DNA of 64,000 nt from Devosia pacifica (GTDB taxonomy: Bacteria > Pseudomonadota > Alphaproteobacteria > Rhizobiales > Devosiaceae), in NCBI RefSeq assembly GCF_014652635.1, contig NZ_BMZE01000001.1, positions 425,293-489,292 on the forward strand. Direction: 5' to 3'. Below, piece after piece: positions 48,292 to 55,845 of the stretch; within the stretch, counting starts at the first letter, position 1; each line of letters begins with the position of its first letter. The notes under the pieces were generated by a model. That model had not been told where the DNA came from and ran no database searches. It saw nothing but the letters and a program-made list of their open reading frames with translations. A program made the position numbers and the translations under genes.

Positions 48292-48531
48292 ATGCCAACA
48301 CCCATCAACCCCGCTGACCGTGTACCGAAGGGCGATCACAATCGCCGCCTCGACCTTGGTCTTGAGCTTGAGCAACTGGCTGCAGAGGCGGGTGTGACGC
48401 CTGACCAACTCCACGAATACGAGACGACCAGCCCCGATCATGACTTCGACACAAGCGTTGCCGAGCGCGTCGGGGCGGCGCTGGAACGGCTGGAAGCCAA
48501 CCCGCCGTCATCCCAGAGCGTCAAGACCTGA
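48292..48531 (+). CDS. Small HTH-like protein
   Basis: A 79-residue protein starting at an ATG with aggag 8 bases upstream; the frame is open further upstream but has no start signal. DLGLELEQLAAEAGVTPDQL resembles the first helices of an XRE/Cro-type helix-turn-helix, followed by a helix VAERVGAALERLEAN. Divergent from kbl-tdh across a 223-bp gap, it could regulate that operon, but this is only inference from position. Confidence 0.6.
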   Translation: MPTPINPADRVPKGDHNRRLDLGLELEQLAAEAGVTPDQLHEYETTSPDHDFDTSVAERVGAALERLEANPPSSQSVKT

Positions 48532-48563
48532 TCAGAAGACTAGGCGCCACCGTCGAAGATTGG

Positions 48564-49616
48564 CTATGTGAGCCATATTCCGTCAGCGATCGCTCCCGCA
48601 ACATTCGCAACGTTTTCGTCGCTTTCGGAAAAACTCGCCAAGGTCCTGGCGCGGTCATAAGCGCCACTATCAAGCTGTTCGTTCCACCATTGTGTGCCTT
48701 CAGCCTCGCCTTCTCTGCCGAGAACGTTGCGATAGAGCAAATCGACAAATTCCGCGTTGCTCGGGCTGGCCCCGTATAGCGCGATAAATTCCTGCGAAAT
48801 CAGGAAGCGCGTCGAGACATCATAAAGCGACATGCCTCCATCCATTTCGCCAATCCAGAAGGAAAGTCCCTCAGCGTCCGGCGTGCGATCGAACGCGGCC
48901 TGGTAGATGCGGTAGCCCTGCCCCGCCGTTCCCGAGATATCGAACGCCAGAACCCCGTCGTTGAACGCCACGCGTTCATAGTCGGACAGCGTCACCGAAA
49001 TCGTGCCGGTCGTAATGATGATGGTTTTGTCGGACGTTTCTATCGTCGCCGCGCCACGGCCGGCATCCAGCGTATAGATATCGAGGCCGGGCGTTCCGGT
49101 AATCACGCCGGACGGTCCAGTATCGGGATCCGTCTCGTGTCCGAACCAGACATGGGCGATGCCCTTATACATGCCGATACCAATCGCAAGCCATGGATCG
49201 TCCCATGGCCCCTGATTTGTGAGAACATCATTGTGCGGGGGTGAACCCTGCCAGTTTTGCAGGGCACGCTCCGGAGACATCTCGTACGAGGCTATGTTGC
49301 CGGTATACCCGGTGCTGATCTCGTAGCCATTCCCGGGATAGTCGGTCTGCAGCCGCTGCGGCGCATACCAGATGGTCCCGTAAGTGGCAGGATTGGAGGG
49401 ATCGTAAGGCGCGTCGCTCCACGAATGACCAGAATACGTTCCGACATTCTCTACCGTATCAAGCGCATGCCGTGCTGCGACGGTAGACAAGGCCTCGGAA
49501 AGCGGAACCGACGCCAGCCCAAGCGTCGCCCTATAATCCATGATCAGGTTGTAGAGCTCCAACTCCTTGGCATTAATAGCGTCTTGCGAGCTATCAGTTC
49601 TGTAATCAACTGCCAT
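48564..49616 (-). CDS. CAP/SCP-domain protein with C-terminal DUF4214
   Basis: A 350-residue protein. The N-terminal half is a CAP/SCP-like domain: LELYNLIMDYRATLGLASVP, ARHALDTVENVGTYSGHSWS, and ALQNWQGSPPHNDVL with the family histidine, ending IGIGMYKGIAHVWFGHETD. The C-terminal half is DUF4214, two similar units with RIYQAAFDRTPDAEGLSFWI and LLYRNVLGREGEAEGTQWW. No signal peptide is seen, so export by a C-terminal type I signal is possible. gggggg precedes the ATG at 49616. A middle beta-rich part (VITGTPGLDIYTLDAGRGAA) looks like a degenerate RTX-type strand region. Confidence 0.85.
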   Translation of the reverse strand: MAVDYRTDSSQDAINAKELELYNLIMDYRATLGLASVPLSEALSTVAARHALDTVENVGTYSGHSWSDAPYDPSNPATYGTIWYAPQRLQTDYPGNGYEISTGYTGNIASYEMSPERALQNWQGSPPHNDVLTNQGPWDDPWLAIGIGMYKGIAHVWFGHETDPDTGPSGVITGTPGLDIYTLDAGRGAATIETSDKTIIITTGTISVTLSDYERVAFNDGVLAFDISGTAGQGYRIYQAAFDRTPDAEGLSFWIGEMDGGMSLYDVSTRFLISQEFIALYGASPSNAEFVDLLYRNVLGREGEAEGTQWWNEQLDSGAYDRARTLASFSESDENVANVAGAIADGIWLT

Positions 49617-49788
49617 AGTGTCCCCCCGATCAATATTCCCGGGATGATAAGCTTTCAAAGCTACGCTTTACAATCGAAAGTCGCCTCCAGCTCTGAATCA
49701 CGCGGACTAACCTGCGCGATCTGCGGAGCCTAATGCCGCCGAGACTCATTGGATCAATTAGCATTTTACTGAGACAGAAGAGGCGCTG

Positions 49789-50268
49789 GTGGACTTCTCC
49801 GAGATGTTTTTCCAGAACTGGAGCGGAATTGTCCGCACCCTCATTGTCGGGGTGCTGGCATATTTGACGCTGGTTCTATTCCTGCGGATTTCCGGCAAGC
49901 GCACCCTGGCCAAGCTGAACGCGTTCGATCTGGTTGTGACGGTCGCACTTGGCTCCACGCTGTCAGCGATCCTCTTGCAGGAATCCATCGCTTTAGCCGA
50001 AGGCGCTTTGGCGCTGGCGCTGCTAATCTCGCTGCAATTCCTGGTGACCTTCATATCCGTTCGGTCGCGACCGTTCGCGCATGTGATGCGCTCTGATCCG
50101 ACCCTGCTGGCGCACAAGGGCGAATACTGCGCCGGCGCATTGAAACGTGAGCGCGTCACCTTGGAGGAAGCCGAGAGCGCGCTGCGTGCCGGCGGCGCTC
50201 AGGAGGTCTCTGCGGTACAATCCATGGTTCTCGAAAGCGACGGCACCATCAGCGTAGTATTGAAGTAG
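49789..50268 (+). CDS. DUF421 (YetF-like) membrane protein, GTG start
   Basis: A 159-residue protein with three hydrophobic segments (about residues 14-33, 46-65 and 66-90) followed by a short soluble domain. VLFLRISGKRTLAKLNAFDL and TVALGSTLSAILL are signatures of the YetF/DUF421 family. The GTG start at 49789 has agagg 7 bases upstream. The soluble domain (LLAHKGEYCAGALKRERVTL) is shortened to one subdomain. Function is not known. Confidence 0.88.
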   Translation: MDFSEMFFQNWSGIVRTLIVGVLAYLTLVLFLRISGKRTLAKLNAFDLVVTVALGSTLSAILLQESIALAEGALALALLISLQFLVTFISVRSRPFAHVMRSDPTLLAHKGEYCAGALKRERVTLEEAESALRAGGAQEVSAVQSMVLESDGTISVVLK

Positions 50269-50285
50269 CATCAAAGATTGACATG

Positions 50286-50326
50286 GTGCCTCAATTTGTA
50301 TCAGTTGATGATACAAATTGAGGCAC
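50286..50326 (+). promoter_or_regulatory. 18-bp perfect inverted repeat covering the methyltransferase ribosome binding site
   Basis: gtgcctcaatttgtatca (50286-50303) and its exact complement tgatacaaattgaggcac (50309-50326) are separated by five bases and end four bases before the ATG. The gagg ribosome binding site lies inside the right arm. As RNA it would hide the start; as DNA it looks like an operator for a dimeric repressor. No T tract follows, so it is not a terminator. Confidence 0.8.
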
Positions 50327-50330
50327 GAGC

Positions 50331-50990
50331 ATGTCTGATCATCTCACTTCTGGTTATATCGCTAATGCGCGTCGGCAGGTGCCGGGTCTCGAGGCACTTC
50401 ACCGAATGACCGCACTGCTGCTGCAGGAGACGGTTCCTGCAAGCGCCCGCCTCCTCGTTCTGGGCGCCGGCGGCGGTATGGAAACCAAGGCGCTTGCCGA
50501 AACGTCACCTGGCTGGCGCTTTGATGGTGTCGATCCTTCCACGGATATGCTTGCCCTCGCACGGCAGACGTTGCACGAGTTTGGTCCGCGGATGTCGCTG
50601 CACGAAGGCTCCATTTCTGCCGCACCTGACGGGCCGTTCGACGCGGCGGTCAGTCTTCTGACCTTTCATTTCATCGCGCCCCCCGAACGGCTCGAAACGC
50701 TGCGCCAAATGCGGGCAAGGATGAGACGGGGCGCTCCCCTGATCCTTGCGCATATCAGTTTTGCGCAGTCCGAACCTGAGCGGGCGAAGTGGATTGCAAG
50801 GCATGTCGCTTACGGCCTGGGCCCGAGCGCTGACCCGGCAAAAGCCGAAGAGTCGCGACGCGCCATCGCCACGCGATTGCACGTACTGTCTCCGTCAGAC
50901 GAAGAAGCTATGCTTGCCGAAGCCGGTTTTTCCGGCATCGAGCTATTCTACTGTGCCTTGAGCTTCAGAGGGTGGGTGGCGTACGCCTAG
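50331..50990 (+). CDS. Class I SAM-dependent methyltransferase
   Basis: A 219-residue protein. Motif I is LLVLGAGGGMETKAL at about residues 43-57. GWRFDGVDPSTDMLALARQ holds the acidic residue that binds ribose, and FDAAVSLLTFHFIAPPERLE is motif IV. The rest matches small trans-aconitate or rRNA-type methyltransferases in general layout only. The substrate is unknown. Expression is probably governed by the hairpin that overlaps its ribosome binding site. Confidence 0.88.
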   Translation: MSDHLTSGYIANARRQVPGLEALHRMTALLLQETVPASARLLVLGAGGGMETKALAETSPGWRFDGVDPSTDMLALARQTLHEFGPRMSLHEGSISAAPDGPFDAAVSLLTFHFIAPPERLETLRQMRARMRRGAPLILAHISFAQSEPERAKWIARHVAYGLGPSADPAKAEESRRAIATRLHVLSPSDEEAMLAEAGFSGIELFYCALSFRGWVAYA

Positions 50991-51019
50991 CTCGTAATCG
51001 AACAGACAAAGTCAGCAGA

Positions 51020-51547
51020 ATGGGCGTTCGCAACTATCTGATCGAAGGCGTTTCCGGTACTGGCAAGACCTCGGTCTGTCACGAATTGCGTCGACGTGGG
51101 TATCAGGCTTTGAATGGCGACCGCGACCTCGCCTACAAGGGAGATCCGGCAACCGGAAAGCCCATCCTCAACGTTCCGGATGGTCAGGGCCACTACTATC
51201 ATCTTTGGGATGTCACCAAGGTAGCGGACATCGCCGCGGACACCTCTGCGCCGGCAACGTTCTTTTGTGGAGGCTCGCGAAATTTCCCCCAGTTCATCGA
51301 CCTCTTCGACCGTGTGTTTGTGCTTGATGTCGACGCAGAAACCCTGCGTCAGCGGCTGGAGCAAAGACCTAAAGACGAATGGGGCAGTCACCCAGAAGAG
51401 CGTGACTTCATAATGCGCCTGCATGCCAGCCGTGAGGATATACCGACCGACTCGATCACCATCGACGCGACAAGGCCGCTGAGCGACGTGGTCGACACAA
51501 TACTGAGTTATTGCACGCTGTCGCAGAGACCCCCGTCAATCGCCTAG
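51020..51547 (+). CDS. P-loop nucleoside/nucleotide kinase-like protein
   Basis: A 175-residue kinase-fold protein beginning MGVRNYLIEGVSGTGKTSVC with Walker A GVSGTGKTS at residues 9-17. LNGDRDLAY and FDRVFVLDVDAETLRQRLEQ (a LID-like arginine region) follow. I take the ATG at 51020; the frame is open 16 codons earlier into the methyltransferase gene. The ribosome binding site is weak, and it begins 29 bp after the methyltransferase stop, so the two may be cotranscribed. The substrate is not known. Confidence 0.8.
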   Translation: MGVRNYLIEGVSGTGKTSVCHELRRRGYQALNGDRDLAYKGDPATGKPILNVPDGQGHYYHLWDVTKVADIAADTSAPATFFCGGSRNFPQFIDLFDRVFVLDVDAETLRQRLEQRPKDEWGSHPEERDFIMRLHASREDIPTDSITIDATRPLSDVVDTILSYCTLSQRPPSIA

Positions 51548-51680
51548 AAGCTCTCCACTTCCGGCTGCTGTTCGCCCTGGCTTTCTGATGGCCGACCGCA
51601 AAGATGGTGTGGGCTGGCCGGGGTATTGCGTACGGTTAGCTTGTCGCTACAACTGAACCGCCCCACGGAGGGATCAGGCA

Positions 51681-52088
51681 ATGCCCACTTCGATTTTCAT
51701 CAACGTGCCCATTCGGGATCTTGCAGCCTCGATGGCTTACTACAAGGCCCTCGGCTTCGATCACAATCCCCAGTTTACGGACGAGACGGCGGCGTCGATC
51801 GTGATCAGCGACACCATTTACCTGATGGTGCTCACCCACGAGAAGTTCAAACAGTTTTCGCCATTGCCAATCCCTGACCCCAAAGAGCAAACTCAGGCTC
51901 TATACGCCCTGTCCCGCGAAAGCCGCGAAGCTGTTGACGAAATCGCTGATGCGGGCATCGCCGCCGGTGGCACCGAGATACGCGATCCGCAGGACCATGG
52001 ATTCATGTACGTCCGGGCGGTTGCCGATATTGACGGGCATGTCTGGGAATACGTCTACATGGACATGAGCCAGTTTCCCTCCGCATAA
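51681..52088 (+). CDS. VOC-family (glyoxalase-like) protein
   Basis: A 135-residue protein of the vicinal oxygen chelate superfamily, PhnB/lactoylglutathione-lyase-like. FINVPIRDLAASMAYYKALG, a metal-region segment VLTHEKFKQFS, and the final VADIDGHVWEYVYMDMSQF with the conserved Glu are present. cggaggg precedes the ATG. The substrate is unknown. It is the last intact chromosomal gene before the island scar at 52,200. Confidence 0.88.
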   Translation: MPTSIFINVPIRDLAASMAYYKALGFDHNPQFTDETAASIVISDTIYLMVLTHEKFKQFSPLPIPDPKEQTQALYALSRESREAVDEIADAGIAAGGTEIRDPQDHGFMYVRAVADIDGHVWEYVYMDMSQFPSA

Positions 52089-52105
52089 GATCTCGGGAGG
52101 TGACC

Positions 52106-52168
52106 ATGCCGAAGCTCACGCAAGGTTGCGTTTGCGGGGCGATTTCAGAATGGCTTGGGAGCGGATGA
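52106..52168 (+). pseudogene. 5' stub of a GFA-type (CENP-V/GFA) gene
   Basis: A strong gggaggtg ribosome binding site leads to an ATG and 20 codons reading MPKLTQGCVCGAISEWLGSG before a stop. The pattern Lys-Leu-Thr-x-Gly-Cys-x-Cys-Gly-Ala is the N-terminal zinc-binding start of glutathione-dependent formaldehyde-activating (GFA) proteins, which are normally about 110-150 residues. The gene is cut off after about 14 family residues, 50 bp before the tRNA-Gly fragment. Confidence 0.65.
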
Positions 52169-52199
52169 CCGGCGCAATCAAGGGAAAGCGGTAGTCTAT

Positions 52200-52249
52200 T
52201 GGAGCGGGTAGCGGGAATCGAACCCGCATATTCAGCTTGGAAGGCTGCT
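52200..52249 (-). other. 3' fragment of tRNA-Gly(TCC), likely attachment site
   Basis: On the minus strand 52249-52200 reads as the 3' part of tRNA-Gly. The anticodon is TCC at 52239-52241 (plus-strand gga), followed by a variable loop, a T-arm built on GCGGGTTCGATTCCCGC (52211-52227), the acceptor TACCCGC and T-CCA at 52200-52203. The 5' half, the D-arm and the acceptor partner are missing; matching stops at the 5' side of the anticodon stem. This is the usual product of tyrosine-integrase insertion into a tRNA 3' end. Confidence 0.85.
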
Positions 52250-52352
52250 AGGTAGTCAATGATTTCAATGACGTGTTCCAACTAAAATGAGCGCCGATCT
52301 GCTATTGGTCGGCGCCCGTTCACCGTTGTTCCAGTTCCTCAGGCCGCGGTTT

Positions 52353-52703
52353 TCAGGCTGCCCTTTGCTCGGTTACCAGCTGCACGATGGCTTCAATTGG
52401 ATCACCCGCCGGGCCGTGATGTGTCATGTCCCGAATAAGCAACCGTAGACGCCGATCCTCATCAGCGCGCTCAGAAAAACGCCGAATCCTGAGTGCTCCC
52501 ATCAGTTCATCTAGAACGGACGCGCACCAACCCTCGCCCAGTTCGACGATGAAGTCAGCGCCGGCGTAGTACTGTGAGCCATCATACGCGCGTGGCTGGT
52601 TCTGGAGCCACAGAGCTGCCTCTGCCACCTGGCGGATACCATCATAGGCAAGCTCGAAGTCGAGGATCGACCAGTCGGTCATATCGAGAGATTCGGGCGT
52701 CAT
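52353..52703 (-). CDS. Hypothetical protein
   Basis: A 116-residue acidic protein with no recognised family. It contains LAYDGIRQVAEAALWLQNQP and LDELMGALRIRRFSERADED, mainly helical, and ends near IVQLVTEQRAA. Its start overlaps the stop of the next upstream minus-strand gene as ATGA, so it is part of a four-gene run with the antirepressor-like gene. Confidence 0.6.
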   Translation of the reverse strand: MTPESLDMTDWSILDFELAYDGIRQVAEAALWLQNQPRAYDGSQYYAGADFIVELGEGWCASVLDELMGALRIRRFSERADEDRRLRLLIRDMTHHGPAGDPIEAIVQLVTEQRAA

Positions 52704-52936
52704 GCTGTGCCCTCACTTCCACGGAGAGAAAGGGGCATCGACCGCTTCAGGCGTTCGAGCCCCTTCGGCGTCACCAGAATGCGCGTCCCCCTCCCCATTG
52801 AGCCATCGGGGTATTGCAACACAACATCCTGATTGATCATGAAGCCTGCGCGAACTGCCTTGCGGCCGGCGCGGTGGTGATAGTTCTCGCCGTCGGTGAG
52901 GCCGACACCATCAAAGGTCACAACGATCGTTTCCAC
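52700..52936 (-). CDS. Small hypothetical protein, GTG start
   Basis: A 78-residue protein with GTG start at 52936 preceded by gggaggt and overlapping the stop of the ORF6N gene by one base (TAGTG). The frame is open upstream to 52993, but that part lies inside the neighbouring gene. It contains YPDGSMGRGTRILVTPKGLE, a segment like the beta-wing of phage antirepressor C-terminal domains, and ends in basic residues. The resemblance is weak. Confidence 0.6.
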   Translation of the reverse strand: METIVVTFDGVGLTDGENYHHRAGRKAVRAGFMINQDVVLQYPDGSMGRGTRILVTPKGLERLKRSMPLSLRGSEGTA

Positions 52937-53778
52937 TATACGACCTCCCGAGCGACCAATTCGCGAACAATGGTGATCATGCTGGTCGGCCATTTCAGCT
53001 GACGGGCGGAGCCGGTGACGTCATGGGCCCGCTGCACCACGACCATCGTACCGCCATGCTGCTCACCCTTGGGCGTCGGCACCCAGTACGGCTTCCCCTT
53101 CTTGGTGCGCTTGCCCTCCTGAAAGCCATGGACCTGGAGAAGGTGGTTGACCTCGACGGCGTTGAGGCCGACCTCCTTGCCGATATCGGACGGGACGATG
53201 AGCGCGTCCTTCTGAGGCGCGATGACGTGCCGCTGGCCCATCGCCTCGAGCGTGTCGAAGCCGGTGGCACGCGCCGTCGCCTGATTGGCAGCGATGGCAG
53301 CTTCAGCGCCCTTGAGCCCGATCAGCGCCGCCATCTTGAGGTTCTGCGCGAACTGGAGACGGTGTTCTCGTGCGGCGCGGTAATCGCTGAAGTCGAGAGT
53401 GCCGGACCGCGCCTGCTCCACCATGAAGTAGCGGTCGACCATCTCGCCTTGCACCTTCCATGCCCGATCATCGTTCATGGGCTTGACCAGTTTGAGGTAA
53501 CCGCGGCGAGTCAACAGGATGATCGGCTTGCGGTTGCCGCCCTTGGTCCGACGCACTACGTCGGACGAAAATGCATCGTACGGCGCTTCGACGAAGTCTT
53601 CGCCTTCGACAAAGCGCTCACGGTTTTCGCGAAAGGTTCTTCCCGCCGTTCCATCGACTCGTTGATGCACCCGGTCGACTATCGCGAATGTCACGACCGG
53701 CTCACCGCGATAGGCGATCTGACGCACCGTGGTACCGACGATTGCAATTTCGTGCAGATTGCCCTTATATTCAGGCAT
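52936..53778 (-). CDS. ORF6N-domain phage antirepressor-like protein
   Basis: A 280-residue protein whose N-terminal half fits the ORF6N (KilA-N-like) DNA-binding domain. VRQIAYRGEPVVTFAIVDRV, then RTFRENRERFVEGEDFVEAP and ILLTRRGYLKLVKPMNDDRA are typical of prophage antirepressors. The middle is helical, and the C-terminal part (DIGKEVGLNAVEVNHLLQVH, GFQEGKRTKKGKPYWVPTPK) resembles the KilAC second DNA-binding module. The ATG at 53778 has ggagg 5 bases upstream; the open frame continues but without signals. It overlaps the upstream ribbon-helix-helix gene by 8 bp. Confidence 0.85.
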   Translation of the reverse strand: MPEYKGNLHEIAIVGTTVRQIAYRGEPVVTFAIVDRVHQRVDGTAGRTFRENRERFVEGEDFVEAPYDAFSSDVVRRTKGGNRKPIILLTRRGYLKLVKPMNDDRAWKVQGEMVDRYFMVEQARSGTLDFSDYRAAREHRLQFAQNLKMAALIGLKGAEAAIAANQATARATGFDTLEAMGQRHVIAPQKDALIVPSDIGKEVGLNAVEVNHLLQVHGFQEGKRTKKGKPYWVPTPKGEQHGGTMVVVQRAHDVTGSARQLKWPTSMITIVRELVAREVV

Positions 53779-54025
53779 CATTTCCTCCATCCATTTCCGT
53801 GGGGTGGTTATGATCATGGCTCGGCGAGATTGCAGTCTCGGCCGGGCCTTTCTCGTTCTTGGCGTCAGCTTGGTAACGACCCTCGCGAACAAGGTGTCGG
53901 ATAGCGGCGCTCCGAGAAGTCATCCCCAACGCCACACCAACTCTGTCAATCTTCTGTAGTTCTGACTGGTCGAAGAGGACTACCACTCGACAGGGCTTCG
54001 GGCGGTTCCTTCGATATGCAAGCAT
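53771..54025 (-). CDS. Ribbon-helix-helix protein
   Basis: An 84-residue protein starting at 54025 with aagggt 7 bases upstream. RVVVLFDQSELQKIDRVGVA forms the beta strand and first helix, and MTSRSAAIRHLVREG the second helix, of an RHH DNA-binding fold. The tail is acidic, rich in Asn and His. It is first in a minus-strand run with the ORF6N gene and is divergent from a second RHH-like gene, a typical regulatory layout. Confidence 0.75.
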   Translation of the reverse strand: MLAYRRNRPKPCRVVVLFDQSELQKIDRVGVALGMTSRSAAIRHLVREGRYQADAKNEKGPAETAISPSHDHNHPTEMDGGNDA

Positions 54026-54131
54026 TCTGTTACCCTTAATGTGACAACGATTGTGACATTGCTCGTGCAATGGATCATTGTCAAGCAGGCGGCTACCACT
54101 GCCCACACCTGCGGTACAAATGGAGGGAACA
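54026..54131. promoter_or_regulatory. Divergent control region between two RHH genes
   Basis: The 106-bp gap contains tgtgacaa (54040-54047) and tgtgaca (54052-54058) as direct repeats 12 bp apart, plus ttgtca (54078-54083) in reverse orientation. RHH repressors bind short repeated half sites of this kind. Binding here is inference, and no consensus promoter was assigned. Confidence 0.4.
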
Positions 54132-54659
54132 ATGGTTGATGATGATGAGGGCGGCCAAAAGCAGCCGGTGAAGGGTCGGCTTAAAGCTCAGGAAGGAATT
54201 CCCTATCCGCCCTCGCCGCCAGCACCTGTCGAAACGCAGCGCCGGGTTTACGCTCTGCCCGCCGACCTTGTAGAGCGGATAGTCGAGTACCAGAGGGAGA
54301 AGGGTTATCCTTCTGAGGTTGAAGCAGTTCGCCGGCTTCTCGACGACGCGTTGAAATCTCGGGATACCTTAGAGCGAATCATCAGCCGATTTTTGACTAG
54401 GCTGGGCGCTCAGCGAAGTGCTGTCGAAGTGTCACGGGACATCCTCGTCGGGCACCCGCTGGTCGGGTCCATGTCTTTCGAAGAAGATAAAGTCGACTTT
54501 TGGATGAAGGACGGTTGGAACGTTAAAATATCGGACGATGGGACAGTTCTGGTTTGGCCTCCAGGGGAAGCCAGCAAGCGCGGCGGTTTGGCTTGGTCGT
54601 GGGTGCCTGACGACGACAAATTCGGTCCCGGCACTATCACTGACGACATACCTTTCTAG
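54132..54659 (+). CDS. Ribbon-helix-helix-like protein with C-terminal domain
   Basis: A 175-residue protein with start at 54132 and ggaggg 5 bases upstream. A proline-rich N-terminus precedes RRVYALPADLVERIVEYQRE and YPSEVEAVRRLLDDALKSRD, which fit a ribbon-helix-helix domain at about residues 37-78. The remaining 95 residues (FWMKDGWNVKISDDGTVLVW) are beta-rich and of unknown function. It is divergent from another RHH gene. Confidence 0.65.
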   Translation: MVDDDEGGQKQPVKGRLKAQEGIPYPPSPPAPVETQRRVYALPADLVERIVEYQREKGYPSEVEAVRRLLDDALKSRDTLERIISRFLTRLGAQRSAVEVSRDILVGHPLVGSMSFEEDKVDFWMKDGWNVKISDDGTVLVWPPGEASKRGGLAWSWVPDDDKFGPGTITDDIPF

Positions 54660-54852
54660 GACGATAGCAGAAGTGAGCACCTCTTGCGCCCCTGACGCAT
54701 CCGCGCGATCCTGCCGGCCAGGAAAGGAGCCATGTAGCCGTCAGCCACTATCTGGACCAGCGCACCGAGGTGAAGGGACGGACTGCAACGCAGGCTCTCT
54801 CGCTGTGGCGCAAGACCGCCAAGTACAGCGGGAACTGAAATAGGACAGTAGC

Positions 54853-55299
54853 GTGAGAGACATCGTCGAAGGACCGGACGGCCCCGAGGGGTCTGAGCCC
54901 ATCGAGTTCTCGGAGTACGGTGTCCGCTTCGCGCTCCTCACCGAAGATGGCGACGTCGAGGACTTGGAGGACCACTACACGCTCGACATGTTCGGAGGCG
55001 TCCTGCCCAGCGTCGGCGATATCAAGGTCATGCTCTGGCCGCGCCGAGACCCCGGCGATGAAGACGCCTTTGAGGTCGTCCGGCGCTACTATGTCGGCGA
55101 GTTCAACGGTGACAACTGCTGGTGGATCCTGGTCAAGGCGGTGAAGCCAGGACCGACAGAATTGAAGCTGTTCGACATTACCCGTGCGGCATCTATCGAG
55201 AGCAAGCGTCAGAAGGTTGAGTTCATGAACAACAGCTATGAAGACCTGAAGCGTCTCCGCGAAGAATTGGACAAGCGCAAGAAGACGAAGAAGCGTTGA
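54853..55299 (+). CDS. Hypothetical protein, GTG start
   Basis: A 148-residue protein starting at GTG 54853 with aggaca upstream (weak). The first half is acidic (FALLTEDGDVEDLEDHYTLD, a beta-rich region), then VVRRYYVGEFNGDNCWWILV, and the last 30 residues are a basic coiled helix (LKRLREELDKRKKTKKR). No family is recognised. Confidence 0.6.
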   Translation: MRDIVEGPDGPEGSEPIEFSEYGVRFALLTEDGDVEDLEDHYTLDMFGGVLPSVGDIKVMLWPRRDPGDEDAFEVVRRYYVGEFNGDNCWWILVKAVKPGPTELKLFDITRAASIESKRQKVEFMNNSYEDLKRLREELDKRKKTKKR

Positions 55300-55317
55300 T
55301 GAGGCGCGGCTCGCGTC

Positions 55318-55524
55318 CTACTTCGAACTCTGCCACTCCTTGATCTGTTCGCAGAGCCCCCACACGAATGAGTGCGCGAACAACTCCTCCTCAGATCCAT
55401 CCGGAGTAAACGTGTAGATCGCGTCATTGATGTCGGACCAAGTGCCCAGATACTCGCCATCGGCGGTAAGGACCGAACCGTCATCCATTAGGTTGATCTC
55501 GAACTGCATCTTCGGTTGTTTCAT
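55318..55524 (-). CDS. Small hypothetical protein
   Basis: A 68-residue acidic protein. The ATG at 55524 gives MKQPKMQFEINLMDDGSVLT with ggaagg about 9 bases upstream. YLGTWSDINDAIYTFTPDGS and a C-terminal SFVWGLCEQIKEWQSSK look like a small alpha/beta domain. No family is recognised. It is convergent with the gene at 54853. Confidence 0.55.
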   Translation of the reverse strand: MKQPKMQFEINLMDDGSVLTADGEYLGTWSDINDAIYTFTPDGSEEELFAHSFVWGLCEQIKEWQSSK

Positions 55525-55556
55525 CCTCGCATCCTTCCGCCCTTCTAGACTCCCGG

Positions 55557-55793
55557 AATGCAACAATCTCCGAAACCGAGATTGATATCGATCGCCCCTA
55601 CCGCCTCAAAGACATTCTGCCATTGGCTTATCCGGGCGGCGAACTGACGGTGAACAGTCTGCGACTCGAGATCCGTCGAGGCAACCTAGAAGCCGAGTAT
55701 GTTGCCGGGCGGCTTTACGTAACTATGCGGGTAATTCGGGAGAAGCGGCAGCGGTGCCGAAATACTGACAGGGTCAAGGGAGTACCTCGCTGA
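55557..55793 (+). pseudogene. Start-less helix-turn-helix/excisionase-like remnant
   Basis: The frame reads ATISETEIDIDRPYRLKDIL, then LAYPGGELTVNSLRLEIRRG and NLEAEYVAGRLYVTMRVIRE before a stop at 55791. This resembles short helix-turn-helix proteins found beside integrases in alphaproteobacterial islands and prophages. No ATG, GTG or TTG precedes the conserved part in frame, and many relatives run on past R-Q-R-C-R. It therefore looks truncated at the 5' end, perhaps at both ends. Confidence 0.6.
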
Positions 55794-55845
55794 GCTTCAG
55801 ACGGACATTCTACGCGTCGCGATTTGTCGGCAATGACGATAAAGC

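Noticed and set aside
54677-54838. An unstarted plus-strand frame containing YLDQRTEVKGRTATQALSLW
   Set aside because: It looks protein-like and may be a phage gene remnant, but I could not match it to a family and there is no start codon.
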